Notes: generated by a model not told the origin, from the letters alone. A stretch of DNA of 64,000 bases from Lichenostomus cassidix (GCA_008360975.2 VLJF02000046.1:558001-622000); one strand, 5' to 3'. Shown: positions 34,156 to 45,840, numbered from the stretch's first letter. Made by a program: numbers and translations.

Positions 34156-35810
34156 TTTACTTGAACCATCATTTTTATTCACACTTCATTATTATGCTCA
34201 AAATTTTTACAAATTAACCTGGCTTCTTCAAGAGGGTCTCTGATGCTGTTTTCTTTTTCCAGGATCATTATTCTTTGAGCAGGTCCAGAAGTAGCTTGCC
34301 TTGGGTCTGTGGGCACAGTGACTAATTGCATACCTTGGACGACACTTGTGATTAGTCAGATAAAACAGGGAATTAAACAAGGAGGGAATACTAACTCAGC
34401 AATTGCATACAAAAGGAAAAGACCTAGTTTCTTTTACCAAGTCGTTCCTAAGAATTTATCCCACTAATTAACTTCTAATACTGTTTCCTATTTTTGAACT
34501 GGTATGTGAGCAATCTTTTGTATGTCTGTGGCAAAATCAAGTATAGCTTGACTGCTATCAGTTATTTGCAGGTGACAATTGGAGGAATTAAATTTCCCAC
34601 ATACTCCTCTTTCTTCTGCTATTAGATAGTCAAGGGCTAAATGGTTTTGTTAAGTCATGACACTGGTTTCAGATAGCTGCTCTGTGATTAATTCTAAAGC
34701 TGAGGCAGTTTTGTTGCTAATAATCTCAAACACCGCTTGGAGTCTTATTATCTTATTTGGCATATAAATAGGGGTTCTGTATTCCCAGGATCTACCTTGA
34801 ATTCAGGTGGCTGGACCATAATTTTTTATTATTCTTTCAGGTGGCCACTCATCATTCTTCTACCTTTGAGTGCCCCCCACATTGTCACTCAATTTTCAGA
34901 TACTTTTTATTGACTCCATTTTCGTTTTTGTAAGTCTTCATAAACGGAAACACCTAGATTTTTTCTACTGCCTTCGGCAACAAAAAATCCTGGCTGAATG
35001 GTTCCAGTTGTACAGATTCCCCTTCAGTCTTTGGGGAGTCAAGCATAAGTTTTGTCTCGCAAATTCAAAAAAATTTATCTGGGGCATCCCACAGCATATT
35101 AACACTGCTACTACGGTTCCAGCAATTATGTAGTTCTGTCATGCCTGCAAAAGGACTGATAAAGTCATTATTGCTACTGTTACACCAGAATGAGGTAGTG
35201 TTTTTAGGGAGCTACAGCTTTCGCTTGGCTGATTACTCAGTTTCCAATAGGCTTTAGGGGTTTCTGGAGACCACCAACGGTGGGACACATTTGTGAACAG
35301 GGTTCTTTTACATGGGGTTATTCCTACCCACATTTTGTATATGGCTTGACTTTCTCTCCCAGTGCATTCTTCACCCATTACTCCTGAATTTAGCATCCAC
35401 CCTTCAGAGCAGTGTTCTCTAGATATTCTGGTTTTATTCCACAACAGAACTGCAGGGACACTTAGGCTAATTCCCGTCCAGGGCCACAGCTCAGTTGTCA
35501 CTGCACCTCCGCATATCCAGCAGTTGCTGATATTTAGAGCTTGTGCTATTCATTCCATTAAATCTATCAATAGATTTTCGCCTTGGGGTGGAGTAGGAAG
35601 TGTTTCTTTTAGCTGCTCTTTAACCTTTTTATAGAGGGAGTCTGAGGAAGTTAAGGGTGTCCGGGTCTGTTTCGGGATGCTTTCGAGAGTCTGTATTTGC
35701 TGCTCTATTAGTGCCTTTTTAGTTTTGTCTTGTACCCCCCTCCGTCTGAAATGCTCCACATTCCTGCTTTGGCAAAACACACATACTGTCCTTTTGGACT
35801 TGGCAGCCCA
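34156..35810 (-). pseudogene. env: ERV envelope gene remnant (SU and TM)
   Basis: Decayed envelope gene. From the right: a surface-subunit N-terminal part (frame at 35780-35550), a stop at 35552-35550, then the surface subunit with the CWICGG cysteine motif and a Trp-rich stretch (about 35530-35139), then the transmembrane subunit with a heptad-like helix (about 34740), a Cys-x7-Cys motif after a Leu-Ala-rich stretch (about 34610), and a C-terminal hydrophobic anchor (about 34350-34420). Several stops and frame changes interrupt it. The CxxC in SU and the paired cysteines in TM resemble gamma-type envelopes. It cannot make a whole protein. No gag or pol is next to it, and its right end abuts OR3. 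Confidence 0.75.
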
Positions 35811-35982
35811 AGCTGATGTCCTCCTGAGGATTTTAATTTAGCTACCCATAGTGAGTGTTTCCTGTGATTACAAGTTTCCAGGTGTAGGATTTAATTCTGT
35901 GGGATTTGGTTATGAGGATGGGATGGAGACAAGAGATCTCTGAAGTCAGGTTTTAGAGTATGGGGGTTTATTGTGAAAGAGC

Positions 35983-36533
35983 ATGTCCATCTGCAAACCC
36001 CTGCACTATGGGACCCTCCTGGGCAGCAGAGCTTGTGCCCACATGGCAGCAGCTGCCTGGGCCTGTGCCTTTCTCAATGCTCTGCTGCACACAGCCAATA
36101 CATTTTCCCTGCCCCTGTGCCAGGGCAATGCCCTGGGCCAGTTCTTCTGTGAAATCCCACAGATCCTCAAGCTCTCCTGCTCAAATTCCTACCTGAAGGA
36201 ACTTGGACTTCTTGTGGTTACTGTTTTCTGTTATTTGGAGTTTTTGTGTTCATTGCCTTCTCCTATGTGCAGATCTCCAGGACTGTGCTGAGGATCCCCT
36301 CTGAGCAGGGACGGCACAAAGCCTTTTCCACATGCCTCCCTCACCTGGCTGTGGTCTCCCTGTTTGCCAGCACGAAATTTTTTGCCTACATGAAGCCACT
36401 TCCAGTGTCTTTCCCATCCCTGGATCTGGCAGTGTCAGTTCTGTACTCAGTGGTGTCTCCAGCCCTGAACCCTCTCATCTACAGCCTGAGGAACTAGGAG
36501 CTCAAGGATACCCTGAGAAAAATGATTACTGGA
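35983..36533 (+). pseudogene. Olfactory receptor OR3, 5'-truncated and frameshifted
   Basis: Only the part from the end of helix 3 onwards remains: it begins abruptly at MSICKPLHYG, next to non-OR sequence belonging to the ERV relic. A one-base loss near 36230 (helix 5) changes the frame, and a CAG-to-TAG change at 36495-36497 stops it right after NPLIYSLRN. The last part of the tail is still readable beyond the stop. The closest relative in the window is OR4 (shared WACAFLNALLHTANTF). It is dead. Confidence 0.93.
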
Positions 36534-36589
36534 TGATGCTTTTCAGCATCCAGAGTATGTGCACTTTCTTCTGCCAATGACTTCCAGTG

Positions 36590-37543
36590 CATGTCATGAC
36601 AGTCCAGGTCTGTCCTTACTGAAATTTGTTTTCATTTTTTTAGAGACACTTGACCAATGAAATGTAGTTTTTTGTTCCTCTTCTTAGTAAATGTTTGATG
36701 TAGTTTTGATTGGTTTCCACAGATTAGTGATTTTGCAAAATCAGCACTGATTGACCTGCTTGGTTTGCAAACACTGCTTCACCTGGCAACATAAGTGCCC
36801 GAGAGAGGAGGCTGCTCTGTGCCCTTGGTGGCATGGACAGAGCAGGGAGGGGGCCTAGGACATTTGTCAGCCCCAGCCTCTGTCCCCAGCCGTTGCCAGC
36901 CCTGGCTGCTCAGCCCAGGTTTGCGGGTGAGTCTGGCTGTGCCCCAGCTCCATCCTGCTGCGGGGCTCAGGGCCTGTTCCCGGCAATGGCCAGCCCTGCC
37001 CGGCCTCTCTGCTGGCCCCGAGCCCGGCAGAGCCTGGGGCAGGGCTGGCTGGGAAGGCCCACAGGTGCCACGGGCTGTGCAGGAGCTTGGAGAGGCTGCC
37101 CAGCAGGGAGGCCATGGGGGCACAGAGCCCCAGGGGCTGCTGTGGGCACCATGGCACAGGGGCTGTTCCCACCCAGAATGCTCCTGGCCTGGGCTGGGCT
37201 GTGGCACCATGGCTGGGGCAGCGGGGCACAAAGGGGTCATGGAGCTGCTGCCGGGGGTGCCAGCAAGGCCAGCAGCAGACAAGGAATTGCTGGGCATTGC
37301 CTGTGCTGGGCAGGGCTGAGTGTGGGAAAGGCAGAGCTCAGCTGGCCTTGGTGGCTGCAGGAAAAGTGCAGAGCCAAAAGAGCCTCCATGGCTGTGCTGG
37401 AGACCAAGGCTGGAGGAGGGAAATGCAGAGCTGCTGTGGGATGGGGAGGGGGATTGAGTTCCAGCAGACACTGATGTGGGGCTGAGGGACTCAAGGGCTC
37501 CTTAGCCTGAGTCTGTCCTGGGAAGGTCTCTCAGGTCTCTGTT
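36590..37543 (-). repeat. Duplication block X, right copy (3' flank of OR3)
   Basis: Inverted copy of 13838-14810. It ends sharply at about 37543, where MHC-like sequence begins. The frames seen on both strands are mirrored in the left copy and lack domains. Confidence 0.85.
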
Positions 37544-37651
37544 CTCAGGAAAGCTCCAAGGGAATTCCCGCGGGGCTCGGCCCTGCCCGGCACGGCTGAT
37601 GTCCCCCGAGCTCCACACTGCTCCGGACTGGTGCTGCCAGTGCCGCTCGGG

Positions 37652-37735
37652 GTGAGGCTGCTTTGGGGACACCCAGGGCACAGCAAGGCTGCTTTGGGGA
37701 CAACCAGGGCACAGCAAGGCTGCTTTGGGGCTGTG
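37652..37735. repeat. Short minisatellite before the MHC-like exon
   Basis: About two and a half copies of a ~32-base unit with GCTGCTTTGGGGACA and CAGGGCACAGCAAG. Confidence 0.8.
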
Positions 37736-37755
37736 GGCACTGCCTGGCGCTGGGG

Positions 37756-37825
37756 ATGGGGCGAGTGGGGATAGCTGGGGCTGTACTGGTGACACTGGTG
37801 GTGCTGGGAGCACCCCAGGCTGCAG
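37756..37825 (+). pseudogene. MHC class II beta exon 1 (orphan)
   Basis: ATG at 37756 opens a typical signal peptide: MGRVGIAGAVLVTLVVLGAP followed by QAAG. It ends at 37825 with a consensus donor, CAG|GTGAGG, in phase 1, as in class II beta exon 1. The peptide wording matches songbird class II beta leaders. No exon 2 (beta-1 domain) or later exon follows in the next several kilobases, so this is a stranded first exon, not a gene. The fragment (about 37545-37870) starts exactly where duplication block X ends. Confidence 0.75.
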
Positions 37826-37869
37826 GTGAGGGGCTGTGGGGTGAGCAGAGGATGGGAATGGGGTAGATG

Positions 37870-38517
37870 GGAATGAGGAGCAGGGGGGGTAAGATGGAGT
37901 AGGACCCCCCAAACCGAGTAGGAGGTGACTAGAACTCTGAAAAAAACAGTGTTTAGCTAATACAATAAAAGCCACTAAGAATCAAGACGAATGGTGGGCT
38001 ACAAACAGAAAACAGATTATAGTTTCACCTTCTGTAACAAGGAAGATGTTGCCAGATGAAAAATCATCTGCACCTGGGGAGCTCACACATTGCTTGTTCT
38101 TCAGAAACCACTGGCTTATGGATCTGTACAATGCCCATTGTGTAAGAAGGAGAATTGGAAAGCAATCAGCTCCAGTTGTGGCAATTTTTACCAATTCACC
38201 AGGCAGTCAGGTGTGACTTTGGGGTCACCAACCACCAGGGACCACCAAAGTGACCCCCAAGGGCAGAAAAATGCATGTGTAAATGGGAGGGAAAATATGT
38301 TAATGATTTTTGAGAAATTATTATCACATGTATGTTTTTTCTGGGACAATCAATGAATATGTATGTCAAATACAGTCTGTAAACAGAACTTTCCTGCACT
38401 GAGCATGCATGGTATTTCAGAGGAGATATCCCCTTGTTCATCTGGCCAAATCAAGAATGCTGCTTCTAAATGCTACATTGGTGTTAAGGAGTTTCTGGGG
38501 TTTTTTTGCCAATTTTT
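37870..38517. other. No gene; possibly a decayed LTR
   Basis: AT-moderate sequence. On the minus strand TGTAGCATTTAGAAG near 38477 could be an LTR start, but there is no partner, primer site or polypurine tract to support it. Confidence 0.35.
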
Positions 38518-39552
38518 TGGTAACAGTGTCACAATGGCCCCTTGGTTCAATGATGCCATGTAGCATCACAATGGTGGCCTTAGTTCCATGGGGCCCTGTA
38601 GTGTCACAATGACCTCCTTGACTTTGCAGTGTCACAGCTGAACTCCTGGTGACATGAGACCCCAGCTGTCACAGTGGATCCTTGTTTCCATAAGGTCTTG
38701 CTGTGTCACAATATTCTCCTCAGTTCAGTCAGGCCCTACAGTGTCCCAATGGTCTCCTTGGTTCCACAGTGTCACCATGGCCCCTTGGTTCCATGAAGCC
38801 CTGCAGTGCCACACTGGCCCTTGGCTATAAAAGGCCTCACAGTGTCACAATGATCCCCTTGCTTCCACAAGGCCCTGAAGTGTCATAATTGATTCTGTTG
38901 GTTCCATGGCACTCTGCAGTGTCACAATGGTCTCCTTCATTCCATAAGGCCCCAGTGTCACAGTGGATTCCATTGTTCCATGAGTGTCACAATGGCCTTT
39001 TGGCTCCACGGGGCTCCGTAGTGTCACAATGATTTCCTTGATTCCATGAGGCTCTACAGTATTGCAATGGACTGCTTGGCTCCACATTATCCCAGTGGAT
39101 CATTGGTTCCATGGGGTACCTACAAGTCACAATGGATTCCTTGTTTCCATCAACCCCCACTGTGTCACAGTGGCCCCTTAGTTCCATGACACCCTACACT
39201 GTCACAATGGCTCCTTGGTTCCATGGGACCCAACAGTGCCACAATGCACCACTTGGTTCCTTTGGCCTCCACTGTGACACAGTGGTTCCTTGATTCTGTG
39301 AAGCTGTGCAGTGTCACAATGCTCTCCTTGGTTCCATGAGGCTCTGCAGTGTCACAATGCTCTCCTTGGTTCCATGAGGCTCTGCTGTGTCAAAATGGCC
39401 CCGCTGGTTCTATGAGGCCCCAGAGTGTCACAGTGGTCTCCTTGGTTTCCATAGTGCCACACAGTGCCACAATTGTCCCTTGGCCCAACATGGCCCCATA
39501 GTGTCACAATGGTTCCTTGCTTCCATGAGGTCTGGTAGTGTCACAATGGTGA
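38518..39552 (-). repeat. ~39-bp satellite array, inverted copy next to OR4 block
   Basis: About 26 units, reverse complement of those at 18955-21125 (CCTTGGTTCCATG and CAGTGTCACAATG alternate). It borders block Y' just as the left array borders block Y. Confidence 0.93.
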
Positions 39553-40836
39553 GGTCCAAGAGGGGATAACTCCTAACCTTACATGGACTCATGATTCTTC
39601 AAGTGTGTTGTTTATCTACAGTGGCTACATGTGTATTACAATTTACCCATTACCATAAAACCCACCCCAAATTCCCAGATTCAGTCCACGTTTTTCTATC
39701 ACTGCACCCTGAAGCCAGATGTTTTCTTTTTCTCTTCCAACCATCCTCGCTGGGAAAGCAGACCTTGCATGCTTTCTTTCCCTGCTATAAGTTCACAGGC
39801 ACAGTAAAAATTGAATTAACCCTGCTGGTATCAAGCCCAAGGCTCTGTGTGCCAAGGCAGAGGCAGGCAGGACGCAGAGCTGTCAGCAAAGGAAGGGCCA
39901 GCGAGGTGGGGCAGCCGGGGGATGACGACAGCCTGCAGGGACAGAGGCGCAGGGCATGGACAGCGTAGGACAGCCTGGGCTGGAGAGGGCAGAGGGATGT
40001 GCAGGAGCTGCAAGGCCCTGACAGAGCCAACTTGTGCAGCACTTTGGCCATGGCTGCTGTCCCTGGCCCTGAGGCCATGAGGAGGACACAAGTGACCCTT
40101 GCAGCCCTGGGGCCTCATGGCCTCCTTGTCCCTGCCCAGCAGCCTGGCAGGGGCTGCCCCATGGTCCTGCCCTTGGCATTGCACATCCCCACATCCCAGT
40201 GCCCCGGAAAGAGCCCGGAGCACTGAGGGAGGGACAGGATCTGCCTTGCCAGGGGCTGGGGTTCAGGCCTTGGCCCTTAGCATTGCTGAAACACATCCAG
40301 GTTTGCTCAGCATCAGAGACACCTTTGGCTTGTTTGTCCCCAGCTGTCATCACTGCCTCCAGTGTTCTGCTCTAACTGGAACCTGGGGACACTTTCTCAG
40401 TACTGTAACTCAGTCGGATCATTAAAACTTTGAGAAATATGGATGTTCAAATCTGACTTAGAGTTCTTGAGAAGTTTTTTGAACACTCTCTCAGGGACTG
40501 AGTCTGATGTAAACAATCCCAAAACCTTGAGAGGTTAATTAACGTCCTTGTCCTGTTGCTGTGCTGCTGAGCTGGGCTGGGCTCCTGGCACAGAGGGAAC
40601 TCCTGGCAACCAAGAAGAGCTTCAAAGAGGCAGCTCTGCTGAGGAGCAGTTTCTCTCCCAGCCCAGCAGGGCTGAGGGTGCTGCCTGCAGGTACCTGAGA
40701 GGAGGGAAGCAGACAGAGCCTTAAAGCAACTGGAAGGACAATTCTGAGCTTATTCATGGAGAAATCCTCACAACTTCTGACACAATAAGTCTCTGGCTGC
40801 AGGGATCTTCTAAAGCTGACACATGACAGCACTGAT

Positions 40837-41625
40837 ATGACTGTAAGGATGGCTCTGCTGGTATTTCTGGTTTGGGGGAGGATGTGCTGCAGAGCGGGGC
40901 TGCCCTGGGCACTGTCAGAGGGACAGGGCAGGACAGCTCCTGCTGCCAGGGATGGCTGCAGGCTGGGAAGGTGGGGGTGCAGCCAGGGGTGCCCAGGGCT
41001 GTCCTGCAGAGCAGCTCCTGCAGCCCTGAGGGCTCTTTGCCATGGCAGGGGATCTGCCAGCTGCCCTGAGCAGCAGAGCTCTTGTGTCCCCTGGCAGCCA
41101 GCACAGCCCTCAGCCCGGGGGCTCGGGGCCCTCAGTCCCCTCCTGGGCCGGCAGAGCAGCACCAGAGATGAAGGGCATCTCTCCTGCCATTGCCCATTCC
41201 CTGCTGACCAGGGCCTGAGGGCGACTGTCCTGCACTGCTGCTGCCTGCAAGGGGCTGTGCAGGGCTGGGCAGGGAAAGGCTTTTCCTCAGGGCTCGGCTG
41301 TCTCTCTCCTTGCCTTGCTCAGCTGCTCCTGGCATTGCTGACAGGCTCTCTGGCAATGGCAGCTGCAGCTGCAGGGTCAGGCGCAGCCCTTGGGGCTCCT
41401 CCTGTGCAGGGTGAGCACAGCAATGAGGTGTCCCAGCTCCCTCTGCCCTGGGCAGCTCTGGGCAGGGCAGGCTGGCAGGCTGGCAATGAAATGACTCTCC
41501 TCAAGCAGTTCCATGGCCAGGACCCTTGCTGTGTCCTCGGGGTGTCCATCCAAGCTGTGAGCTGCCTTCCAGGGGACACTGGGGGACAGGAGTGTCCTTG
41601 GCCAGCAGTGGGGCTGAGACTCTGA
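40837..41625 (+). CDS. Open 262-codon frame in the OR4 5' flank
   Basis: Uncertain coding frame. It starts MTVRMALLVFLVWG, which looks like a signal peptide, is rich in Cys, Gly, Ala and Leu, and has no recognised domain. The same frame, also 262 codons, is open upstream of OR5 (60208-60996, minus strand). In the OR1 copy it is split because about 390 extra bases lie in the middle. The two open copies differ at about six residues, and silent and amino-acid changes seem equally common, so selection for protein is not evident. More likely a non-coding flank with a chance frame. Confidence 0.3.
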   Translation: MTVRMALLVFLVWGRMCCRAGLPWALSEGQGRTAPAARDGCRLGRWGCSQGCPGLSCRAAPAALRALCHGRGSASCPEQQSSCVPWQPAQPSARGLGALSPLLGRQSSTRDEGHLSCHCPFPADQGLRATVLHCCCLQGAVQGWAGKGFSSGLGCLSPCLAQLLLALLTGSLAMAAAAAGSGAALGAPPVQGEHSNEVSQLPLPWAALGRAGWQAGNEMTLLKQFHGQDPCCVLGVSIQAVSCLPGDTGGQECPWPAVGLRL

Positions 41626-42174
41626 GAAAGGCTGAGCCATTTGGCTCTGCTGTGAGTCCCTCTGCTCTCAGCTGTGTCAGGGTGATTTTCAGGGGAACAC
41701 AGTGAGTGCCCTTGATCTCAGAAAGGGCAGCTGGGAACAGATGGAGCAACAGAGCAGCCCCCCTCACCCTTCACTGAGTTACAGCCAATCTTCCTGCCTT
41801 GCACAGTTCTCTCTGTTCTCCCTGAGCACAGCAGGAAATCCTCTCAAACTGCCTTTGGCTGTCACTGTTCTTTAGCCCTGGGACAGGAGATGCTGCCAAG
41901 CTCCTCTGCCTTAGGGGCAGTTTGGTCTGACACAGTCCAACCCATGACTGGTCTCTGTCCCCCACTGCCATGACCCCACTGCTGCAGAGCAGAGCTGACT
42001 CCTCGGTGTCCATGGGCAGAGCCACTGCTTGTCACAGCAACAGGGCCAGATCCCAGCAGAGCTCCAGGCATGGGGCTGGAGGAAGAGCTCTGAGAAAAGG
42101 GAAATTGGGTGACACAGAGTGGGAGGGCTGGGGGAAAGGGCTTGTTCTTTGCTCCGGAAAGTCTTCTCTGACTT

Positions 42175-42197
42175 GTAATTTTCTCCTCCATGAACAG
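42175..42197 (+). promoter_or_regulatory. Splice acceptor before OR4
   Basis: TTTTCTCCTCCATGAACAG, with AG at 42196-42197, 23 bases before ATG; equivalent to the acceptors of OR1 and OR5. Confidence 0.55.
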
Positions 42198-42220
42198 GTC
42201 CCCAAGTCGGGAGGATCAAA

Positions 42221-43185
42221 ATGTCCAACAGCAGCTCCATCAGCCACTTCCTCCTCCTGCCATTCGCAGACACACGGCAGCTGCAGCTCCTGCACTTCTG
42301 CCTCTTCCTGGGCATCTCCCTGGCTGCCCTCCTGGCCAACAGCCTCATCATCAGCGCCGTAGCCTGGAACCACCGCCTGCACACCCCATGTTCTTCTTCC
42401 TGCTCCACCTGGCCCTGGCTGACCTGGGCTCCATCTGCACCACTGTCCCCAAAGCCATGCACAATTCCCTCTGGGACACCAGGGATATCTCCTACACAGG
42501 ATGTGCTGCACAGCTATTCCTGTTTGTCTTTTTTGTTTCAGTAGAGATTGGTCTCCTCACCATCATGAGCTACGACCGCTATGTGTCCATTTGCAAACCC
42601 CTGCACTATGGGACCCTCCTGGGCAGCAGAGCTTGTGCCCACATGGCAGCAGCTGCCTGGGCCTGTGCCTTTCTCAATGCTCTGCTGCACACAGCCAATA
42701 CATTTTCCCTGCCCCTGTGCCACAGCAATGCTCTGAGCCAGTTCTTCTGTGAAGTGCCCCAAATCCTCAAGCTCTCCTGCTCACACTCAAATCTCAGGGA
42801 ACTTGGGCTTCTTGTGGTTAGTTTATCTTTAGGGTTTGGTTGTTTTATGTTCATAGTTTTCTCCTATGTGCAGATCTTCAGGGCTGTGCTGAAGTTTTCC
42901 TCTGAGCAGGGACAGCACAAAGCCTTTTCCACATGCCTCCCTCACCTGGCTGTGGTCTCCCTGTTTATCAGCACTGGCATTGTTTCCTACCTGAAGCCTC
43001 CCTCCATCTCCTCCCCATCCCTGGATCTGGCAGTGTCAGTTCTGTACTCAGTGGTGCCTCCAGTACTGAACCCTCTCATCTACAGCCTGAGGAACCAGGA
43101 GCTCAAGAATGCCCTGAGGAAAATGACCACTCTTTGGTCAAACAATAAAGTGCCTGATTTCTTCTGCATACCTTTCAGCATATAA
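42221..43185 (+). pseudogene. Olfactory receptor OR4, OR14-like, one-base deletion
   Basis: Odorant receptor copy with every landmark present: MSNSSSISHF start, ANSLIISAV in helix 1, MSYDRYVSICKPLHY after helix 3, KAFSTCLPHL in helix 6, NPLIYSLRN in helix 7. One C is missing from a run (CCCC at 42384-42387 where OR1, OR2 and OR5 have CCCCC), between helix 1 and helix 2 (HTPMF), so the first 55 or so residues and the rest are in different frames. The C-terminal tail is changed and longer than in OR5. A homopolymer sequencing error would explain the break as well as a real mutation would; if it is an error, the gene is intact. Confidence 0.93.
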
Positions 43186-43189
43186 CACT

Positions 43190-44575
43190 TTATAGGCTAT
43201 ATGTCTCTTTTGTTGTTGTCTTTGGTTGGGGCTTTTTGTTTGTTTTTTTTTCTTGTGATGTTTTCAATATAGGGATATCATTAGTCATTTGATCATATTG
43301 CTACATCAGTAATTGCTTTTCTTGTGTTAAGCAGAGACATAGAGGAGCCATGATGCCTGTTCATTTATGTAAAATAAATTGTCCTGCTCTGCCCTGTGTG
43401 TCCAAGTTGCTTCCTGAGCCATTCTCTGTCTCTCCAGGGGCAGTGTCTGTGAGCAGAGGTGGAGGGAAGAGACTCCCAGCACAGCAGCACAGCCAGGGAC
43501 AATGGCCCTGGCTCTTCCCACATCTGCTCTCCCCAGCTCCACACTTCCCAGCCCTTCTGTGTGTGTAAGGCCTGAGTGCTCTGGCAGCTTGGTGACAGCC
43601 CTGCTGTGTGTCTGTGCTGTGAGCACAGGCAGGGACAGGCCATGGGCACTGCTGGGACACAGCTGGGCTCCACCACAGCAGTTCCAGCAGCAAAGGGCAT
43701 CTCCTGAGGGCACTGCAGGAAGGCTCTGCTTTCCCTCCATAGTCTCTCTCAGGAACTTGCCCAAGGAACAGACTCTAAAGAGATTCCTTGTGTTCCTTGT
43801 TCTCCCAGGGCTCAGTGGGATGAGATCAGGGTCCCAGGGTGACCTTCAAGGCACTCAGGTCTGGTTCGGGTTTTGCTTGTTGGTGGCCAGTGCCCATCAG
43901 ATGGTGAATGGTCTGTGATGAACGTTCCTGGGGCTCTCCAGCTTGTGCCAGGGCTGATGGCAGGGGAATGGTTGTCTGGAGGGCCTTGGGAGCTGCCAGG
44001 AGAACACAGGAGAGCTGCAGGGACAGTGTGTGCCAGGGATCAGCAGTGCCTGGAGCTCACTGGGCACAGGCCTGTCCAGGCTGGGGTCACCCAGGGATAA
44101 AGGACTGAATGTCTGCTGTGACCCATGAGAGCTCTGCAGCCCCAGGGGACACAGCAGGGACAGGAAAGCAGTCTGGGCAGTGACTCCTCTGACCCTCAGG
44201 GAACTTCCCCAGGAGGATGCAGGGCAGCCCCAAGGCCATCTGGCAGGCCTGGAACAAGGCAGGCAGCTCTGAGCAGCCTCCATGGCCCCAGCAGAGCTCG
44301 TGTGGGAGGGCTGAGTGCAGGGAGCACCATCAGCTGCCTGTGTGTCCAGCTGGAGCAGCAGAGCCCAGCAGAGGCAGCCCATGGCCCCAGGCAGCACAGC
44401 CCCTGTGCTCTGCAGAGCAGCACCCCCAGCTCTGTGGGGCTGTGGGGAGCAGGGCAGGGGCTGCAGCAATGGCTGCTCAGGCCAGCACAGCCGTGATCCC
44501 CTGGGAAAGGCTCTGTGGGCAGCTGGGATGTGCCAGGAGAAGAGCAGGAGCCCGTGGGTGTGCACAGGAGCCCTG
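43190..44575. other. No gene recognised
   Basis: 3' side of OR4. The frame of 356 codons on the minus strand at 43897-44967 runs through duplicated flank and satellite and is not credible as a gene. Confidence 0.5.
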
Positions 44576-44722
44576 GCAAGAGGCTGGCCTGGCCCTGGGG
44601 CTGCAGGAGCTGCCCGAGCTGAGCATCTCCTGAGCATTCCAGAGCCAGAGTTGCTGTCCCTGACCTCCAGTGCCTCCAGTTCCTGCTGCAGGGCCAGACA
44701 GGGCTGGGCTGCTCTGCAGGTC
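44576..44722 (+). repeat. Piece of duplication block A
   Basis: Shares with 11400-11540 (and, inverted, 50690-50815) the wording GAGCATCTCCTGAGCATTCC and TGCTGCAGGGCCAGACAGG. Confidence 0.75.
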
Positions 44723-44799
44723 TTGGGCAGGAGCAGGGAGAGGCTGGACTGGGCAGTGCCAGAGAGAGGAAGACAATGCACCCTTGTTTGTACAAGTGC

Positions 44800-45165
44800 T
44801 TGCAGTGTCAGAATGGTCTCCAAGGTTCTGTGAGGCCCTGCAGTGTCACTATGACCCCTTGGTTGCACCAGGCCCCACAGAGTCATAATGGTCCCCATGG
44901 TTCCACGAGGCCATGAAGTGTCACAGTGGCCACTTAGCTCCACAAGGCCCCATAGTGTCACATTCACCCCTTGGCTCCATGGGGGCCCACAGTGTCACTA
45001 TGGTCCATTTGGTTTTACGAGGCTCTGAATAGTGACAGTGGTCCCTTGGTACAAAGGGGTCCTGCAATGACCAAATGGTCTCCTTGGTTCTTCAGTATCA
45101 CAATGGCCCTTTGTTTTGTTAGGGTCCCACAATATCACAATGGCCTCTTGGTTCCATGTGGTCCC
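44800..45165 (-). repeat. ~39-bp satellite array, fourth copy
   Basis: About nine diverged units in the inverted orientation (CCTTGGTTC, CAGTGTCAC). Confidence 0.85.
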
Positions 45166-45689
45166 TCTTGGAGACTGAAACATTATCGTTTATGGCTTAA
45201 ACATCTTCATGAAGGACTTTTGCCTATTATAGCAAAACTGTAAAAAAGCTGCAGAGAAATCCATCAAAACCCTGAATGAGGCCCTGAACTACACTGCTCA
45301 CTGCCCATTGAGGAAGACAAGATAAAGTAACAACTCAGGGCTGGAGGAGAAGAAGTACATTCACAGAAGGATCAAGCTTAGCACCTTTGGGGTGGAGACC
45401 ATAGCCCCAAGGCTATCAGGTGCCAGGCTCGAGCAGACCCTCACACCAAAGGGTGGGGGAAGAGAGGTTGTGGGTTCCTAGTGGAAAAGCCTCTGGTCAG
45501 AGGCAGTGAACTCCTGTCCTGTGCTGTGCAGAAAAGCCCAGCTGTGGAGCCCCTTCACCCTGGGAAAAGCTCATCCACTTGAAGGACAGAAGAGGGGCTG
45601 TCATGGCCCATCAAAGGCCCCCCCAAAGGGGCCCCCCGACCCTGCACCAGAGATGATGCAACAGATCCGCAGTATTGCATGGGAGAGTG
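45166..45689. other. No gene recognised
   Basis: No domain or repeat assigned. Confidence 0.45.
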
Positions 45690-45840
45690 TCTGTGGGTTT
45701 GTGTTTTTTGGGGGGGTGTGTTTGTGGGTGGTTTTTTTGGGGTGTGGGGGGGGGGGGTGGGGTTTTTGTTGTTTTTGGGTTTTTGGGGGGGGTGGGTTGG
45801 GGTTGTGTTTGGTTGGGTTGGGTGGGGTGGGGGGGTGGGG
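45690..45840 (+). repeat. G- and T-only low-complexity block
   Basis: About 150 bases of nearly pure G and T with many runs of four or more G, including one of about eleven. It replaces the expected continuation of the LTR on its right. It has the composition of a G-quadruplex-forming sequence on the plus strand, or of an assembly artefact. Confidence 0.85.

Larger units (their letters stand above)
39553..42220 (+). repeat. Duplication block Y (OR 5' flank), OR4 copy
   Basis: Inverted relative to 15769-18835 and highly similar, by eye about 95% in aligned parts. It lacks the ~390 bases present at 16937-17330; the missing piece lies between short GGCAG repeats. Confidence 0.88.

Noticed and set aside
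43897..44967. 356-codon frame on the minus strand
   Set aside because: Passes through a duplicated GC-rich flank and the 39-bp satellite; not kept in the related copies.
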